Position numbers and translations under genes: made by a program. The notes below the pieces were generated by a model. That model was not told the DNA's origin and made no database searches. It saw only the letters and a program-made list of their open reading frames with translations. Below, piece after piece: positions 39,693 through 48,751 of a stretch of DNA of 64,000 bases. Where the stretch lies: assembly GCA_959599915.1 (NCBI GenBank), contig CAUGJE010000010.1, positions 1-64,000 on the forward strand. Reading direction: 5' to 3'. Position 1 is the first letter of the stretch; each line of letters begins with the position of its first letter. Source of the DNA: an uncultured Collinsella sp. Lineage in GTDB: Bacteria; Actinomycetota; Coriobacteriia; Coriobacteriales; Coriobacteriaceae.

Positions 39693-41612
39693 CTACTCGA
39701 GCTCAAACGCGCCCGTATAGAGCTGGTAGTAATACCCGCGCTTGGCAATCAGCTCGTCGTGGTTGCCGCGCTCGATGATGCGGCCGTGGTCCAGGCAGAT
39801 GATCGCATCGGAGTTGCGCACGGTAGAGAGGCGGTGCGCGATGACAAACGTCGTGCGACCCTCCATGAGCTTGTCCATGCCTGCCTGCACGATGGCCTCG
39901 GTGCGGGTATCGATGCTCGATGTGGCCTCGTCCAGAATCATCGCCGGCGGATCGGCGACGGCGGCGCGCGCGATCGAAATCAGCTGGCGCTGGCCCTGCG
40001 ACAGCTGGGCGCCGTTGCCGGTGAGCATGGTGTCATAGCCGTCGGGCAGGCGGGTGATAAAGTCGTCCGCGCCGGCGAGCTTGGCGGCCTTGATGCACTC
40101 CTCGTCGGTGGCATTCAGGTTACCGTAGCGGATGTTGTCCATCACGGTGCCGGTGAACAGGTTCACGTCCTGCAGCACTACGCCCAGCGAACGGCGCAGG
40201 TCGGACTTGCGAATCTTGTTGACGTTGATGCCGTCGTAGCGAATCTTGCCGTCGGCAATATCGTAGAAGCGGTTGATGAGGTTGGTGATGGTCGTCTTGC
40301 CGGCACCGGTGGCGCCGACAAACGCGACCTTCTGGCCCGGCTTGGCAAATACGGACACGCCGTGCAGCACCTCGTGGTCGGGCGTGTAGCCAAAGTCGAC
40401 GTTGTCCATGACCAGGTCGCCACGCAGCGGCACGTACTCAATCTCGCCGGTTGCGCGGTGCGGATGCTTCCACGCCCACATGCCGGTGTGGTGGTCGGCT
40501 TCCTCGAGCTCCCAGGTCTCGGGGTTCACCTGCGCGTTGACGAGCGTCACGTAGCCCTCGTCGGCCTCCGGCTCCTCGTCGATGAGCTCAAAGATGCGGT
40601 CGGCGCCGGCAAGGCCCATGACCACGGCGTTGATCTGCTGCGAGATCTGGCCGATCTGCCCGCAGAACTGCCTGGTCATGTTAAGGAACGGCACCACGAC
40701 GGCAATGGACAGGCCCATGCCCGAGATGCTCAGGTTGGGCACGCCCAGCGCCAAGAAAATGCCGCCGGCCAGTGCGACCAGCACGTAGAGCAGGTTGCCC
40801 AGGTTCATAAGGATGGGCATGAGGATGTTGGCGTACATGTTGGCCTTCTGCGAGACTTCGAAGAGTTTCTCGTTGCGCTCATCGAAATCGGCCTCGGCGG
40901 CAGATTCGTGGCAGAACGCCTTGACGACTTTCTGGCCGTTCATAACCTCCTCGATGTGGCCCTCGACCACGCCGAGTTCGGTCTGCTGCGCGATAAAGAA
41001 CCGCGCGGAGTTGGAGCCGAGGAGCTTGGTCATAAAGGTCATAAAGGTGACGCCTGCCACAATGACCAGGCACATCCACACGCTGTAGTACAGCATGATA
41101 AAGAACACCGAGCAGATGATGATGACCGTCAAAAGCAGGTTGGGCAGCGACTGGCTGATCATCTGGCGCAGCGTGTCGATATCGTTGGTGTAGTGGCTCA
41201 TGATGTCGCCGCGCTGATGCGTGTCGAAGTAGCGGATCGGCAGGTCCTGCATACGGTTGAACATCATCTCGCGCAGCTTCTCGAGCGAGCCCTGCGTGAT
41301 GATGGCCATGGCGCGGTTCCAGAAGAGCGAGGACAGGACGCCGACGCCGTAGATGCAGGCGAGCGTCGTGACGAGCTGTAGGATCTGCGGGCGCGCGGCT
41401 TCCCAATCACCCGACTGCCACGATTCGCTAATAATCTGCAGGGCACTTTGAAGGAACATCGGGCCGATGGCGTTGATGATGGCGCAGAGCACCACGCCGG
41501 CGGCAACGAGGGGCAAAAGCACGGGATAGAAGCCAAAGAGCGTCTTGATGAGGCGCGGCAGGGTGCCGCCCTTGCGGTTGAGCGCGCGCTCGGCGGTCGT
41601 TGCCTTACTCAT
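39693..41612 (-). CDS. ABC exporter half-transporter, catalytic-site subunit
   Basis: This is a 639-residue type-I exporter subunit: membrane domain about residues 30-330, then ATPase with Walker A GATGAGKTT, signature LSQGQ and a complete Walker B MILDEATSS with catalytic Glu. An insert (about 345-395) between the membrane domain and the ATPase is rich in Trp, His and Glu. ATG 41612 has GGAGG upstream and overlaps the stop of the partner gene by eight bases (ATGAGTAA), so the two are coupled. It works with the 41605-43446 product and is probably regulated by the MarR gene at the head of the operon. Confidence 0.9.
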   Translation of the reverse strand: MSKATTAERALNRKGGTLPRLIKTLFGFYPVLLPLVAAGVVLCAIINAIGPMFLQSALQIISESWQSGDWEAARPQILQLVTTLACIYGVGVLSSLFWNRAMAIITQGSLEKLREMMFNRMQDLPIRYFDTHQRGDIMSHYTNDIDTLRQMISQSLPNLLLTVIIICSVFFIMLYYSVWMCLVIVAGVTFMTFMTKLLGSNSARFFIAQQTELGVVEGHIEEVMNGQKVVKAFCHESAAEADFDERNEKLFEVSQKANMYANILMPILMNLGNLLYVLVALAGGIFLALGVPNLSISGMGLSIAVVVPFLNMTRQFCGQIGQISQQINAVVMGLAGADRIFELIDEEPEADEGYVTLVNAQVNPETWELEEADHHTGMWAWKHPHRATGEIEYVPLRGDLVMDNVDFGYTPDHEVLHGVSVFAKPGQKVAFVGATGAGKTTITNLINRFYDIADGKIRYDGINVNKIRKSDLRRSLGVVLQDVNLFTGTVMDNIRYGNLNATDEECIKAAKLAGADDFITRLPDGYDTMLTGNGAQLSQGQRQLISIARAAVADPPAMILDEATSSIDTRTEAIVQAGMDKLMEGRTTFVIAHRLSTVRNSDAIICLDHGRIIERGNHDELIAKRGYYYQLYTGAFELE

Positions 41613-43446
41613 GTGCCTCGCCTCCTTCCTGGGTCTGAGCTTGCGTTGCGGTCGTGTCGGTGTTGTCTGCCGCCGTGGTCGTATCGCCGGAAACGTCGCC
41701 GGCGTCCTCGCCCTCGGCAGACATCTTGTTTTGCGAGGTAAAGGTCTCGCGGTAGATCTCGTTCGTCTGGAGCAGCTCGTCATGGTTGCCGATCTGCGCG
41801 ATGCGGCCACCCTCCATGACGATGATGCGGTCTGCATCCTGCACCGAGCTGATGCGCTGGGCAATGATGAGCTTGGTCGTGTTGGGCAGGTAGCTTGCCA
41901 GTCCGGCGCGAATCTTGGCGTCGGTCTTGGTGTCGACGGCGCTGGTGGAGTCGTCAAGAATCAAGATCCTGGGGCGACGCAGCAGAGCGCGGGCGATGCA
42001 CAGGCGCTGCTTCTGGCCACCAGAGACGTTGGAACCGCCCTGCTCAATCCAGGTGTCGTAGCCCTTGGGGAAGCCGTCGACAAACTCGTCGGCGCAGGCC
42101 AGGTGCGCGGCCTCGCGGACCTCCTCGTCGGTGGCGTTCGGATCGCCCCAGCGCAGGTTCTCGGCGATCGTGCCGCTAAACAGCACGTTTTTCTGCAGCA
42201 CCATGGCGACCTGGTGGCGCAGCGCGTCCAGGTCGTAATCGCGCACGTCCACGCCGCCCACGCGCACGGTGCCCTCGGTGGCGTCATATAGGCGGGCGAT
42301 GAGGTTTACCAACGTGGACTTGGCCGAGCCGGTGCCGCCGATGATGCCGATCGTCTCGCCGCTCTTAATGTGCAGGTCGATGTCGTCGAGCGCCTGGCGC
42401 TTCGCATGCTCGGAATACTTAAAGCTCACGTGGTCGAAGTCGATGGAGCCGTCGGCCACCTCGTGCACGGGCTCGGCGGGATCGGTGATCGTGGGCTCGG
42501 CGGCCAGCACCTCGGTAATACGGTGCGCCGATTCGTCGGCCATGGTCACCATGACAAAGATCATCGACAGCTGCATCAGGCTCATCAGAATCTGGAAGCC
42601 GTAGGTAAAGGTCGAGGACAGCTGGCCCACGTCGAACAGCGTGCCTTGGCTCGTGATGATGAGCTTGGAGCCCAAGTAGATGATGACGACGAACGCGCCG
42701 TTGACGCAGATGTTCATCATGGGGTTGTTAAAGGCAAGGAGCTTCTCGGCGCGGGTGAAGTCCATCTGTACGTCGTGCGCAGCGGTCGCGAACTTTTCCT
42801 TCTCGTAGTCCTGGCGCACATAGCTCTTGACCACGCGCATGCCGGTGACGTTTTCCTCGACGGATTCGTTAAGGGCGTCGTACTTGTGGAACACGCGGGC
42901 AAAGATCGGACGTACCTTGTAGATAATAAAGAACAGGCCAAAGCCCAGCAGTGGAATCATGGCCAGGTAGACAAACGAGACGCTGCCGCCCATGGCGTAA
43001 GCCATGACGAAGGCGAAGACCAGCACCAGTGGCGAGCGCACGGCGATGCGGATGAGCATCATAAAGGCCTGCTGCACGTTGTTGGTGTCGGTGGTGAGGC
43101 GGGTGACGAGCGAGGAGCTCGAGAACTCGTCGATGTTCGCAAAGCTGAACGTCTGGATCTTGTAGAACAGATCCTGACGCAGGTTTTTGGCAAAACCGCA
43201 GCTTGCGTGGCTACAGGTGACGCCGGCTGCCGCACCAAAGGCGAGCGATATCAACGCGATGAGCACGAGGACGCCCGAAGTGGGAAGTATCTCGGCCACG
43301 GTGGCGCCGTCTTTGATGGCGTCGATCAAGTTGGCAGTGATAAACGGGATCATCATCTCGCAGATTACCTCGCCGAGCACCAAAAGCGGCGTGGCGATCG
43401 TGACCTTCTTGTAATCGCGGATGCTGCCCATGAGGGTTTTAATCAT
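41605..43446 (-). CDS. ABC exporter half-transporter, degenerate-site subunit
   Basis: This is a 613-residue partner subunit: membrane domain about residues 15-310, Walker A GGTGSAKST, signature VSGGQ, and Walker B ILILDDSTSA with Asp in place of the catalytic Glu. The pair is therefore asymmetric, like the pair at 163-3879. GGGAGG precedes ATG 43446, which overlaps the MarR stop by eight bases. The C-terminus (about 585-613) is a Thr/Ala/Glu-rich tail. A multidrug or toxic-metabolite efflux role is likely from the MarR link. Confidence 0.9.
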   Translation of the reverse strand: MIKTLMGSIRDYKKVTIATPLLVLGEVICEMMIPFITANLIDAIKDGATVAEILPTSGVLVLIALISLAFGAAAGVTCSHASCGFAKNLRQDLFYKIQTFSFANIDEFSSSSLVTRLTTDTNNVQQAFMMLIRIAVRSPLVLVFAFVMAYAMGGSVSFVYLAMIPLLGFGLFFIIYKVRPIFARVFHKYDALNESVEENVTGMRVVKSYVRQDYEKEKFATAAHDVQMDFTRAEKLLAFNNPMMNICVNGAFVVIIYLGSKLIITSQGTLFDVGQLSSTFTYGFQILMSLMQLSMIFVMVTMADESAHRITEVLAAEPTITDPAEPVHEVADGSIDFDHVSFKYSEHAKRQALDDIDLHIKSGETIGIIGGTGSAKSTLVNLIARLYDATEGTVRVGGVDVRDYDLDALRHQVAMVLQKNVLFSGTIAENLRWGDPNATDEEVREAAHLACADEFVDGFPKGYDTWIEQGGSNVSGGQKQRLCIARALLRRPRILILDDSTSAVDTKTDAKIRAGLASYLPNTTKLIIAQRISSVQDADRIIVMEGGRIAQIGNHDELLQTNEIYRETFTSQNKMSAEGEDAGDVSGDTTTAADNTDTTATQAQTQEGGEAHE

Positions 43447-43942
43447 CCAATTCCTCCCAGGTTACACGGATTTTTTCGAGCATCTCGGCAAGCTGTTCGC
43501 GCTCGTCGTGCGTAAGGGCGCTAAAGGCCTGTTCCCTAAAGCGAATGCGGGCGGCCTGGTCGATGCGGGCGTTTTCCCGGCCGGTTTCGGTCAGGCGAAT
43601 GGTGAGCTGTCGCCGGTCTTTGGGATTGCGGCTACGCTCGATGAGGCCGTTGACCTCGAGCTTGGACAGGATCTCGGAAAGCGACCCCGGCTTGAGGTCA
43701 AAGTGCATGCCGAGTTCCTGCTGCGACATCGCCCCGCCGGGCTGCTTGGCCAGCAGGCAAATGATAGGCGCCTTGCCGGATACGCCTCCGCCATGAAAGT
43801 GCATGTAATGGCCGCAAAAGCCCAGGCCGCTCAGGATGCGCTTGGCGAGTTTGTCTTCGGCGCTGACCGCTTCGGGTATGTCTACCGGTTGCGACGGGTC
43901 ACCGCCGGGCTCATGCGGAAGGACGAGTGGTTCAACACACAT
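43439..43942 (-). CDS. MarR-family regulator of the ABC efflux operon
   Basis: This is a 167-residue regulator. The winged-helix core reads LLAKQPGGAMSQQELGMHFD, then PGSLSEILSKLEVNGLIERS and NPKDRRQLTIRLTETG, the standard MarR recognition helix and wing (DRR). A His/Gly-rich segment, GHYMHFHGGG (about 43-52), precedes it. AAGGAG lies before ATG 43942. GTTAGG (about 43969) and CCTAAC (about 43991) upstream could be part of its operator. It is the first gene of the three-gene efflux operon and probably represses it. Confidence 0.88.
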   Translation of the reverse strand: MCVEPLVLPHEPGGDPSQPVDIPEAVSAEDKLAKRILSGLGFCGHYMHFHGGGVSGKAPIICLLAKQPGGAMSQQELGMHFDLKPGSLSEILSKLEVNGLIERSRNPKDRRQLTIRLTETGRENARIDQAARIRFREQAFSALTHDEREQLAEMLEKIRVTWEELDD

Positions 43943-44043
43943 ATCTAAGCTTCGCTCCTTTCTTTAGTTAGGTAGTGGAATTGTTTTGTGCCTAACCAAT
44001 CTAGGAGCATGAGAAATGAATGTCAAGGTACCAAACTTATTAA

Positions 44044-44186
44044 GTTACGGCGTTTTGCCAAACGCCGTAACCGCTCGACGCTGCAAACGTTCCTAAGCGG
44101 CAATCTGGCGTTCAATCGTCGGGCATGGCCACAAGGCCTATGCCCTCCTCTTTCACGCCACCTTGCTCGCTTAGGAACGTTTTCGC
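44044..44186. repeat. Covarying multi-stem element, copy A
   Basis: Stem 1 is GTTACGGCGTTT (44044-44055) with 44060-44071, and CTCGACGCTGC follows. Stem 2 is AAACGTTCCTAAGCG (44085-44099) with 44168-44182. Inner stem 3 is GGGCAT-GGCC (44121-44130) with GGCC-TATGCCC. Copies B and C share the layout but change both sides of the stems. Confidence 0.7.
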
Positions 44187-44303
44187 TGTCCGTCCTCAAC
44201 ATGTGATTCCGCCACGGTCCGCTTCGGTGCATGTGATCCCTTGGGGACGGAGGAAAAGGGATTACTTTGGGCTGCGATGACGCCTTTCGAAGCGGCCTCG
44301 CCA

Positions 44304-44455
44304 AAAACTATGCCTAATTACTACGATGAATCCGGAATCCCCGACCACAACAGCTGTTTCTGAAAAAGCGCAAGCTATCTACCTGCGGTTTTGTTGGAGC
44401 GAAATTTGTTGTGGTTGGAGGTGGGCGGTTAAACGTAGTAAATAGGCATAGTTTT
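44304..44455. mobile_element. MITE-like element with 22-bp terminal inverted repeats
   Basis: AAAACTATGCCTAATTACTA begins a 22-base left end (44304-44325). The right end (44434-44455) is its complement except for one base. Nested CCACAACA/TGTTGTGG lies inside. It is 152 bases long with no coding frame. No clear target-site duplication is visible. Confidence 0.55.
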
Positions 44456-44635
44456 GAAATGGCGCTATATGAGTAGTATCAACTAGGCCGTTATGGAGCA
44501 AACAGTCCCCATTTCCGAAACCTATCCGCAACAATGCGCTCTTCGCGACCCTAGCGCCCGCTCACAACGTCCCCTGCGCTACACTTAGTCGCATTGTGGC
44601 GCTGTCGCGCCGCGCCCGAAACAAGGGAGACCCTC

Positions 44636-45460
44636 ATGAAGAACACTCAGCTGCTGCTGATCAACGATATGTGCGGCTACGGCAAGGTCGCGCTTTCCGC
44701 CATGCTGCCGGTGCTGTCGCACATGGGCTATCGCATCCATAACCTGCCGACGGCCCTCGTTTCCGATACGCTCAACTACCCCAAGTTCTACATCCACGAC
44801 ACCACGGAGTACGTGCGTCAGAGTCTTGCCATCTGGGAAGAGCTCGGCTTTGAGTTCGACGCCATCTCCACCGGCTTTATCGTGACCGAGGAAGAGACGC
44901 GCATTATTTCAGACTTCTGCCACCGTCGCGCGCAAAAGGGCACCAAGGTGTTCGTCGATCCCATCATGGGCGACAACGGCAAGCTCTACGCCGGCGTGCC
45001 CGAGTCCACGATCGGTCTCATGAGGCACCTGCTGGAGTGCGCAGACTACGCGGTGCCCAACTACACCGAGGCCTGTCTGCTCACCGATACGCCTATTGCA
45101 GAGCAGATCACGCCCGACGAGGCCCGCGCCCTTGTGGACGCCGTGCGCGAGCTGGGTGCCAAGTCGGTGGTCATTACGAGCGCTGTAGTCAATGGCACGA
45201 ACGCGGTTATCGGTTACGACCATGTGGCGGGGGAGTACTTCACGATTCCCTTTGAGCTCATTCCGGTCTATTTCCCGGGCACGGGCGACACGTTCTCGGC
45301 GGTGCTTGTCGGCCGCGTTATGGCAGGTTGGAGTCTGCAGCGCGCCACAGCCGACGCCATGCGCGTGGTGGCCGAGCTTATCGAGCGCAATGCCGACCAG
45401 GAGGACAAGTCGGCCGGCCTTCCCATCGAAGCCTGCCTGGATGTGATTGACCATGAGTAA
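44636..45460 (+). CDS. PfkB/ThiD-fold pyridoxal kinase-like enzyme
   Basis: This is a 274-residue ribokinase-superfamily kinase resembling the pyridoxal kinases (PdxK/PdxY) and HMP kinases (ThiD). It has INDMCGYGKVALSAMLPVLS at the start, VDPIMGDNGKLY and NYTEACLLT mid-protein, and the catalytic-base region PGTGDTFSAVL near residue 215. This order fits vitamin B6 salvage by phosphorylation of pyridoxal or pyridoxamine. ATG 44636 follows AAGGGAG. It overlaps the next small gene by eight bases (ATGAGTAA). Confidence 0.82.
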   Translation: MKNTQLLLINDMCGYGKVALSAMLPVLSHMGYRIHNLPTALVSDTLNYPKFYIHDTTEYVRQSLAIWEELGFEFDAISTGFIVTEEETRIISDFCHRRAQKGTKVFVDPIMGDNGKLYAGVPESTIGLMRHLLECADYAVPNYTEACLLTDTPIAEQITPDEARALVDAVRELGAKSVVITSAVVNGTNAVIGYDHVAGEYFTIPFELIPVYFPGTGDTFSAVLVGRVMAGWSLQRATADAMRVVAELIERNADQEDKSAGLPIEACLDVIDHE

Positions 45461-45782
45461 CGCTGGCGAGGGCGGCGCCAAGCCTGCGGGCGGGGGCAAG
45501 CCGCTCGGCGCGCCGCGGGACAAACGTCCGCGTATCCGCGTGAGCTGCGTGGACCAGCTGGGAACGTGCCGCTGCCATCATGGTCACAAGCCGGGCGACG
45601 TTTTTGACTTCGACCGAGACCGCGGCAAGATGTGCGCCATGGCCTGCCATGTGGGCTTTCCCTATATCGATATCCTGCGCTATGGCGGAACCGTGCCTGG
45701 CAACGAGCCCGGCACGGCAAAGTTCTGCTGTCCCGAGGTCGACACGTTGAACGTCTGGCTTGCCGAGATCGTCGACGAATAG
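45453..45782 (+). CDS. Small Cys-rich protein, TIGR04076-like
   Basis: This is a 109-residue protein of unknown function. After a Gly/Pro-rich start comes IRVSCVDQLGTCRCHHGHKPGDVFDF, then KMCAMACHVGFPYIDILRYGG and KFCCPEVDT. Seven Cys and several His suggest metal or Fe-S binding, and the pattern resembles the TIGR04076 family. Its ATG overlaps the kinase stop, so translation is coupled. A GACAAAGGG palindrome follows and probably ends the operon. Confidence 0.7.
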   Translation: MSNAGEGGAKPAGGGKPLGAPRDKRPRIRVSCVDQLGTCRCHHGHKPGDVFDFDRDRGKMCAMACHVGFPYIDILRYGGTVPGNEPGTAKFCCPEVDTLNVWLAEIVDE

Positions 45783-45784
45783 CC

Positions 45785-45819
45785 GGATGTGACAAAGGGG
45801 CGGGCCCTTTGTCGCATCC
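45785..45819. terminator. GACAAAGGG palindrome, copy 3
   Basis: GGATGTGACAAAGGG (45785-45799) pairs with 45805-45819 with one mismatch. It lies directly after the stop of the Cys-rich gene. Confidence 0.7.
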
Positions 45820-45860
45820 GCCGATGGTGCTCCTTCTTTTTTGCCTATAATCCTAAATCT

Positions 45861-45941
45861 CTGCATTTCATCCGATATTAGGTTCTAAAAACTCTGCATT
45901 TCATCGATAATCAAGCATATAAACCTTGCATTTCATTTGAT
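45861..45941 (+). promoter_or_regulatory. Three direct repeats upstream of the DUF4143 ATPase gene
   Basis: CTGCATTTCATCCGAT (45861-45876), CTGCATTTCATCGAT (45894-45908) and TTGCATTTCATTTGAT (about 45926-45941) are spaced 33 and 32 bases apart, close to three helical turns. The last ends 20 bases before the ATG. The arrangement suggests a regulator binding one face of the helix, overlapping the promoter. Confidence 0.6.
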
Positions 45942-45960
45942 GACACTGAGGGGAGAGCCT

Positions 45961-47322
45961 ATGCTGCGTAGGAAAATAGCGGCAGAGCTGGAGCGTTGGC
46001 TGAAGTCTGCCGAGCAAAAGGCCTTATTCATTACGGGTTCTCGCCAGATCGGCAAAAGTTATTCGATTCGCGCATTTGGCAAAGCCAGCCATGCAACCTA
46101 CATCGAACTCAACCTCATGGAAAATCGCCAGGCAAAAGATGCTCTTCTCGAGGCACGGGATGCCGACGATTTCATCAGCAGGGTGACGCTTCTCTCGGGA
46201 AAGCCGATAGCACCGGGCAAAACGCTCGTGTTTATCGATGAGGTCCAAGAGGCCCCCGACATCATGACGATGGCAAAGTTCCTTGTTGAGGACGGGAGGT
46301 GCCGCTGGGCGTTTTCGGGGTCAATGCTCGGGACCCAGTTCAAGGTCGTTAGGTCCTATCCCGTGGGATATGTTCACGAGCTTAGGATGTTCCCGCTCGA
46401 TTTCGAGGAGTTTTGCTGGGCGATCGGGGTGAGCGAGGGAGCTCGCCAAACGATACGCGACGCGTGTATCAGCGAGAAGCCCATTCCTGATTACATTCAC
46501 GACGCGATGATGGCAAACTTCAGGACCTATACCGTTGTCGGTGGAATGCCAGAGGTCGTGCAGCGTTTCCTTGACACGCGGGGCGACCTTGCCTCTGTTC
46601 GTCAGCTACAGTCAGAGCTCAACGAACAGTACCGGCGGGATATCTCCAAGTATGCAAGCGGGCGAGCCCTTCAGGTGCAGAGCATTTACGATCAGCTCCC
46701 TATTATGCTCGAGGGCGAAAACAAACGCTTCGTGCTCAATTCCATTGACCTCAAGGCGCATTACGACAAGTACCAGCGAGATTTTGTCTGGCTTGTCGAT
46801 GCCGGCGTTGCTCTCAAGGCGGATATCGTAACCGAGCCAAAGTCGCCCCTGCTCAAGACGGCACGGCCATCGCAGTTCAAGCTATACCAATCGGATACGG
46901 GCATGTTGATGGCGCGCTACCCCGTTGGCGTCGCCCAGGCGGCGTATCTTGATAGCAAGGAACCCAATCTGGGCGGTATTTACGAAAACGTGGTGGCCCA
47001 GCAGCTGACTGCCCAAAATCGCCAGCTTTACTACTATCAGACAAAGAAGCGCGGCGAAGTGGACTTTGTGGTCGACGGACCGGATGGAACGGCTGTTCCG
47101 ATCGAGGTTAAATCGGGTTCCTATTACCACGCGCACGCCGCGCTCGGTCATGTGCTTGATACGGCCGAATATGGCGTAAGGCTTGGGATTGTTTTCTCGA
47201 GAGGCAACGTTGAACGCAGCGGAGCTGTTCTTTATTTGCCGCTATATGCGACCTGGGCCCTTTCGGATGTTTTGGGTGACTCCTGTGCCGAGGGGATAAA
47301 GCTGGAGGTCAAGCCGGTCTAG
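45961..47322 (+). CDS. AAA-type ATPase with DUF4143
   Basis: This is a 453-residue protein of the large family of AAA_14/DUF4143 ATPases. The P-loop is GSRQIGKSYS (about residues 25-34) and Walker B is VFIDEVQEAPD. SGSMLG and DFEEFCWA lie between them and the centre, and the C-terminal DUF4143 part includes YENVVAQQL, EVDFVVDGPDG and PIEVKSGSYY. The last resembles the PD-(D/E)XK nuclease core (E-V-D-F...E-V-K). The family is widespread and of unknown role. ATG 45961 follows GGGGAG. It is monocistronic and bounded by palindromes. Confidence 0.88.
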   Translation: MLRRKIAAELERWLKSAEQKALFITGSRQIGKSYSIRAFGKASHATYIELNLMENRQAKDALLEARDADDFISRVTLLSGKPIAPGKTLVFIDEVQEAPDIMTMAKFLVEDGRCRWAFSGSMLGTQFKVVRSYPVGYVHELRMFPLDFEEFCWAIGVSEGARQTIRDACISEKPIPDYIHDAMMANFRTYTVVGGMPEVVQRFLDTRGDLASVRQLQSELNEQYRRDISKYASGRALQVQSIYDQLPIMLEGENKRFVLNSIDLKAHYDKYQRDFVWLVDAGVALKADIVTEPKSPLLKTARPSQFKLYQSDTGMLMARYPVGVAQAAYLDSKEPNLGGIYENVVAQQLTAQNRQLYYYQTKKRGEVDFVVDGPDGTAVPIEVKSGSYYHAHAALGHVLDTAEYGVRLGIVFSRGNVERSGAVLYLPLYATWALSDVLGDSCAEGIKLEVKPV

Positions 47323-47333
47323 GGACAGTCCCC

Positions 47334-47366
47334 GATGCGACAAAGGGATAGTGCCTTTGTCGCATC
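47334..47366. terminator. GACAAAGG palindrome, copy 4
   Basis: GATGCGACAAAGG (47334-47346) and its complement (47354-47366) flank GATAGTG, 11 bases after the ATPase stop. Confidence 0.7.
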
Positions 47367-47382
47367 CGCTATCCGAGATAAT

Positions 47383-47446
47383 GAGCGTGGATTTTCTCCC
47401 GTCTAGAGCGCACTTGAATGCTCAAAGTGGGAGAAAATCCACGCTC
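47383..47446. terminator. Hairpin between the ATPase and phosphatase genes
   Basis: GAGCGTGGATTTTCTCCC (47383-47400) pairs perfectly with 47429-47446. The genes converge here, so it may terminate the minus-strand phosphatase transcript. Confidence 0.65.
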
Positions 47447-47494
47447 GATCTGTATGCCGATGACGCGGCTCGCGAGGTTCGTGCGCCCGCGAAC

Positions 47495-47941
47495 CTACAT
47501 CTGCTCGAGCATGGCAGTGCAGCCGGCGAGCACATCGCGGTAGGTGGCATCGAAGTTGCCGGTGTACCAGGGATCGGCCACGTCGCCGGGGCGCTCGGTC
47601 CAATCGAGCAAGCGCGTAATCTTGCCGTCGGGGTCGTCGCCAAAGATGCGACGCAGACCGCGCGCGTTCTCAGCATCCATATAAACAATGCGATCCCAGT
47701 TGCCATACTCTGCGCGCCGCACCTGACGTGCGCGATGTGCGACGACGGGAATCCCAACCTCGCGTAGCTTGGCAACGGTACCGTGATGTGGCGGGTTGCC
47801 GATCTCCTCGGTCGAGGTCGCGGCGGAATCGATGACAAACTCGTCCGCGCGTCCGGCGCGGTGCACCAGCTCGGTAAACACCGACTCAGCCATCGTCGAG
47901 CGGCAGATATTTCCATAGCAGATAAAAAGAATGCGTTGCAT
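47495..47941 (-). CDS. Low-molecular-weight protein-tyrosine phosphatase
   Basis: This is a 148-residue cytosolic phosphatase. The P-loop CYGNICRS (Cys about 9, Arg about 15, matching C-x5-R-S) is at the N-terminus and the general-acid Asp is in VADPWYTGNF near residue 123. The length matches the family. The start is ATG 47941 after GAAAGG. In other bacteria such enzymes act with tyrosine kinases in capsule control, but no such kinase is nearby. It is downstream of the RpiR gene on the same strand, 60 bases away. Confidence 0.92.
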   Translation of the reverse strand: MQRILFICYGNICRSTMAESVFTELVHRAGRADEFVIDSAATSTEEIGNPPHHGTVAKLREVGIPVVAHRARQVRRAEYGNWDRIVYMDAENARGLRRIFGDDPDGKITRLLDWTERPGDVADPWYTGNFDATYRDVLAGCTAMLEQM

Positions 47942-48001
47942 AGAACGATACCTTTCATATAGAAGGCTGCTAAAGAGTCGAAGCCGGGCGCATGCAGAGT
48001 T

Positions 48002-48751
48002 TTATTTCTTGGCCAGTTTGAAGTAACGCTCAAATATCAATTCGAAAACGTAATAGAACATCAATCGACTGTCGAGGTCCATGCTGCCCAAGCGGATTTC
48101 TTTTTGCACGGTGTAGATAGGGTAGTCGGCTAGTTTCGAGAGAGAATTTCGAGAAAAGCCGGTGAGTGTGACGACCTTGCATCCGCGCGTTTTGGCTATC
48201 GATGTAGCGTCAATAGACACCTGCGTCTCGCCGCTTACGGAAACGCTGAAGACCAGGTCGTTTTTGCCGAGGAGTTCTGCGTAATGCCTCATGACGTGGC
48301 GTTCACTAAGCGTGTCGGTATTCTTGCCCATTATTTTGAGCTTTTCAGCCATCTCGAGGCACGGGTATTTCGAAAAGCCCGAGCAGAAGAACACGATATG
48401 CGAGGCGTCCTGGATAAGGCTTACAACCGAGTCGATGACCCGGTCGTTAATCAGGTCTTTTGTTTGTACGAGCTGGGTGTCGAGCGGAAGTGTCTCGATT
48501 GTGAATCGATTGCGGTCGAGCGAGGCGGAATACGATTGTTTGAGCTCCGTAAACCCCGAGAAGCCAAGCTTATGAGCAAGCCTGACGATTGTATTGGGAG
48601 CGACGAAGAACCGTTCAGCAACGCTCTTAAGCGTGACATCGTCAATATCATCACGCAGCTCGATGATGTAGCGCATGATCTCGCTTTCGAGATCGTTGAG
48701 CTTGCTCTCGCCAGCCCGCACATGATCATAAAAAGATGCTTGATCTTTCAT
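48002..48751 (-). CDS. RpiR/MurR-family regulator
   Basis: This is a 249-residue regulator: an N-terminal HTH_6 domain (LKSVAERFFVAPNTIVRLAH, then KLGFSGFTELK) followed by a SIS sugar-phosphate domain (FFCSGFSKYPCLEMAEKL and SVSVSGETQVSIDA). ATG 48751 is preceded only by a weak GGAA; the frame stays open to 48904. It is divergent from the phospho-alpha-glucosidase/PTS operon and should control it in response to a phosphorylated disaccharide or hexose. Confidence 0.87.
   Translation of the reverse strand: MKDQASFYDHVRAGESKLNDLESEIMRYIIELRDDIDDVTLKSVAERFFVAPNTIVRLAHKLGFSGFTELKQSYSASLDRNRFTIETLPLDTQLVQTKDLINDRVIDSVVSLIQDASHIVFFCSGFSKYPCLEMAEKLKIMGKNTDTLSERHVMRHYAELLGKNDLVFSVSVSGETQVSIDATSIAKTRGCKVVTLTGFSRNSLSKLADYPIYTVQKEIRLGSMDLDSRLMFYYVFELIFERYFKLAKK

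Larger units (their letters stand above)
43943..44635. other. Gene-free interval with three repeat elements
   Basis: These 693 bases hold the MarR promoter region, the multi-stem element copy A (44044-44186), a REP-like GGGGACGGAGGAAAA sequence (44243-44257) and a MITE-like element (44304-44455). The pdxK-like leader follows, with TACACT near 44580 as a possible -10. There is no credible gene. Confidence 0.6.
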
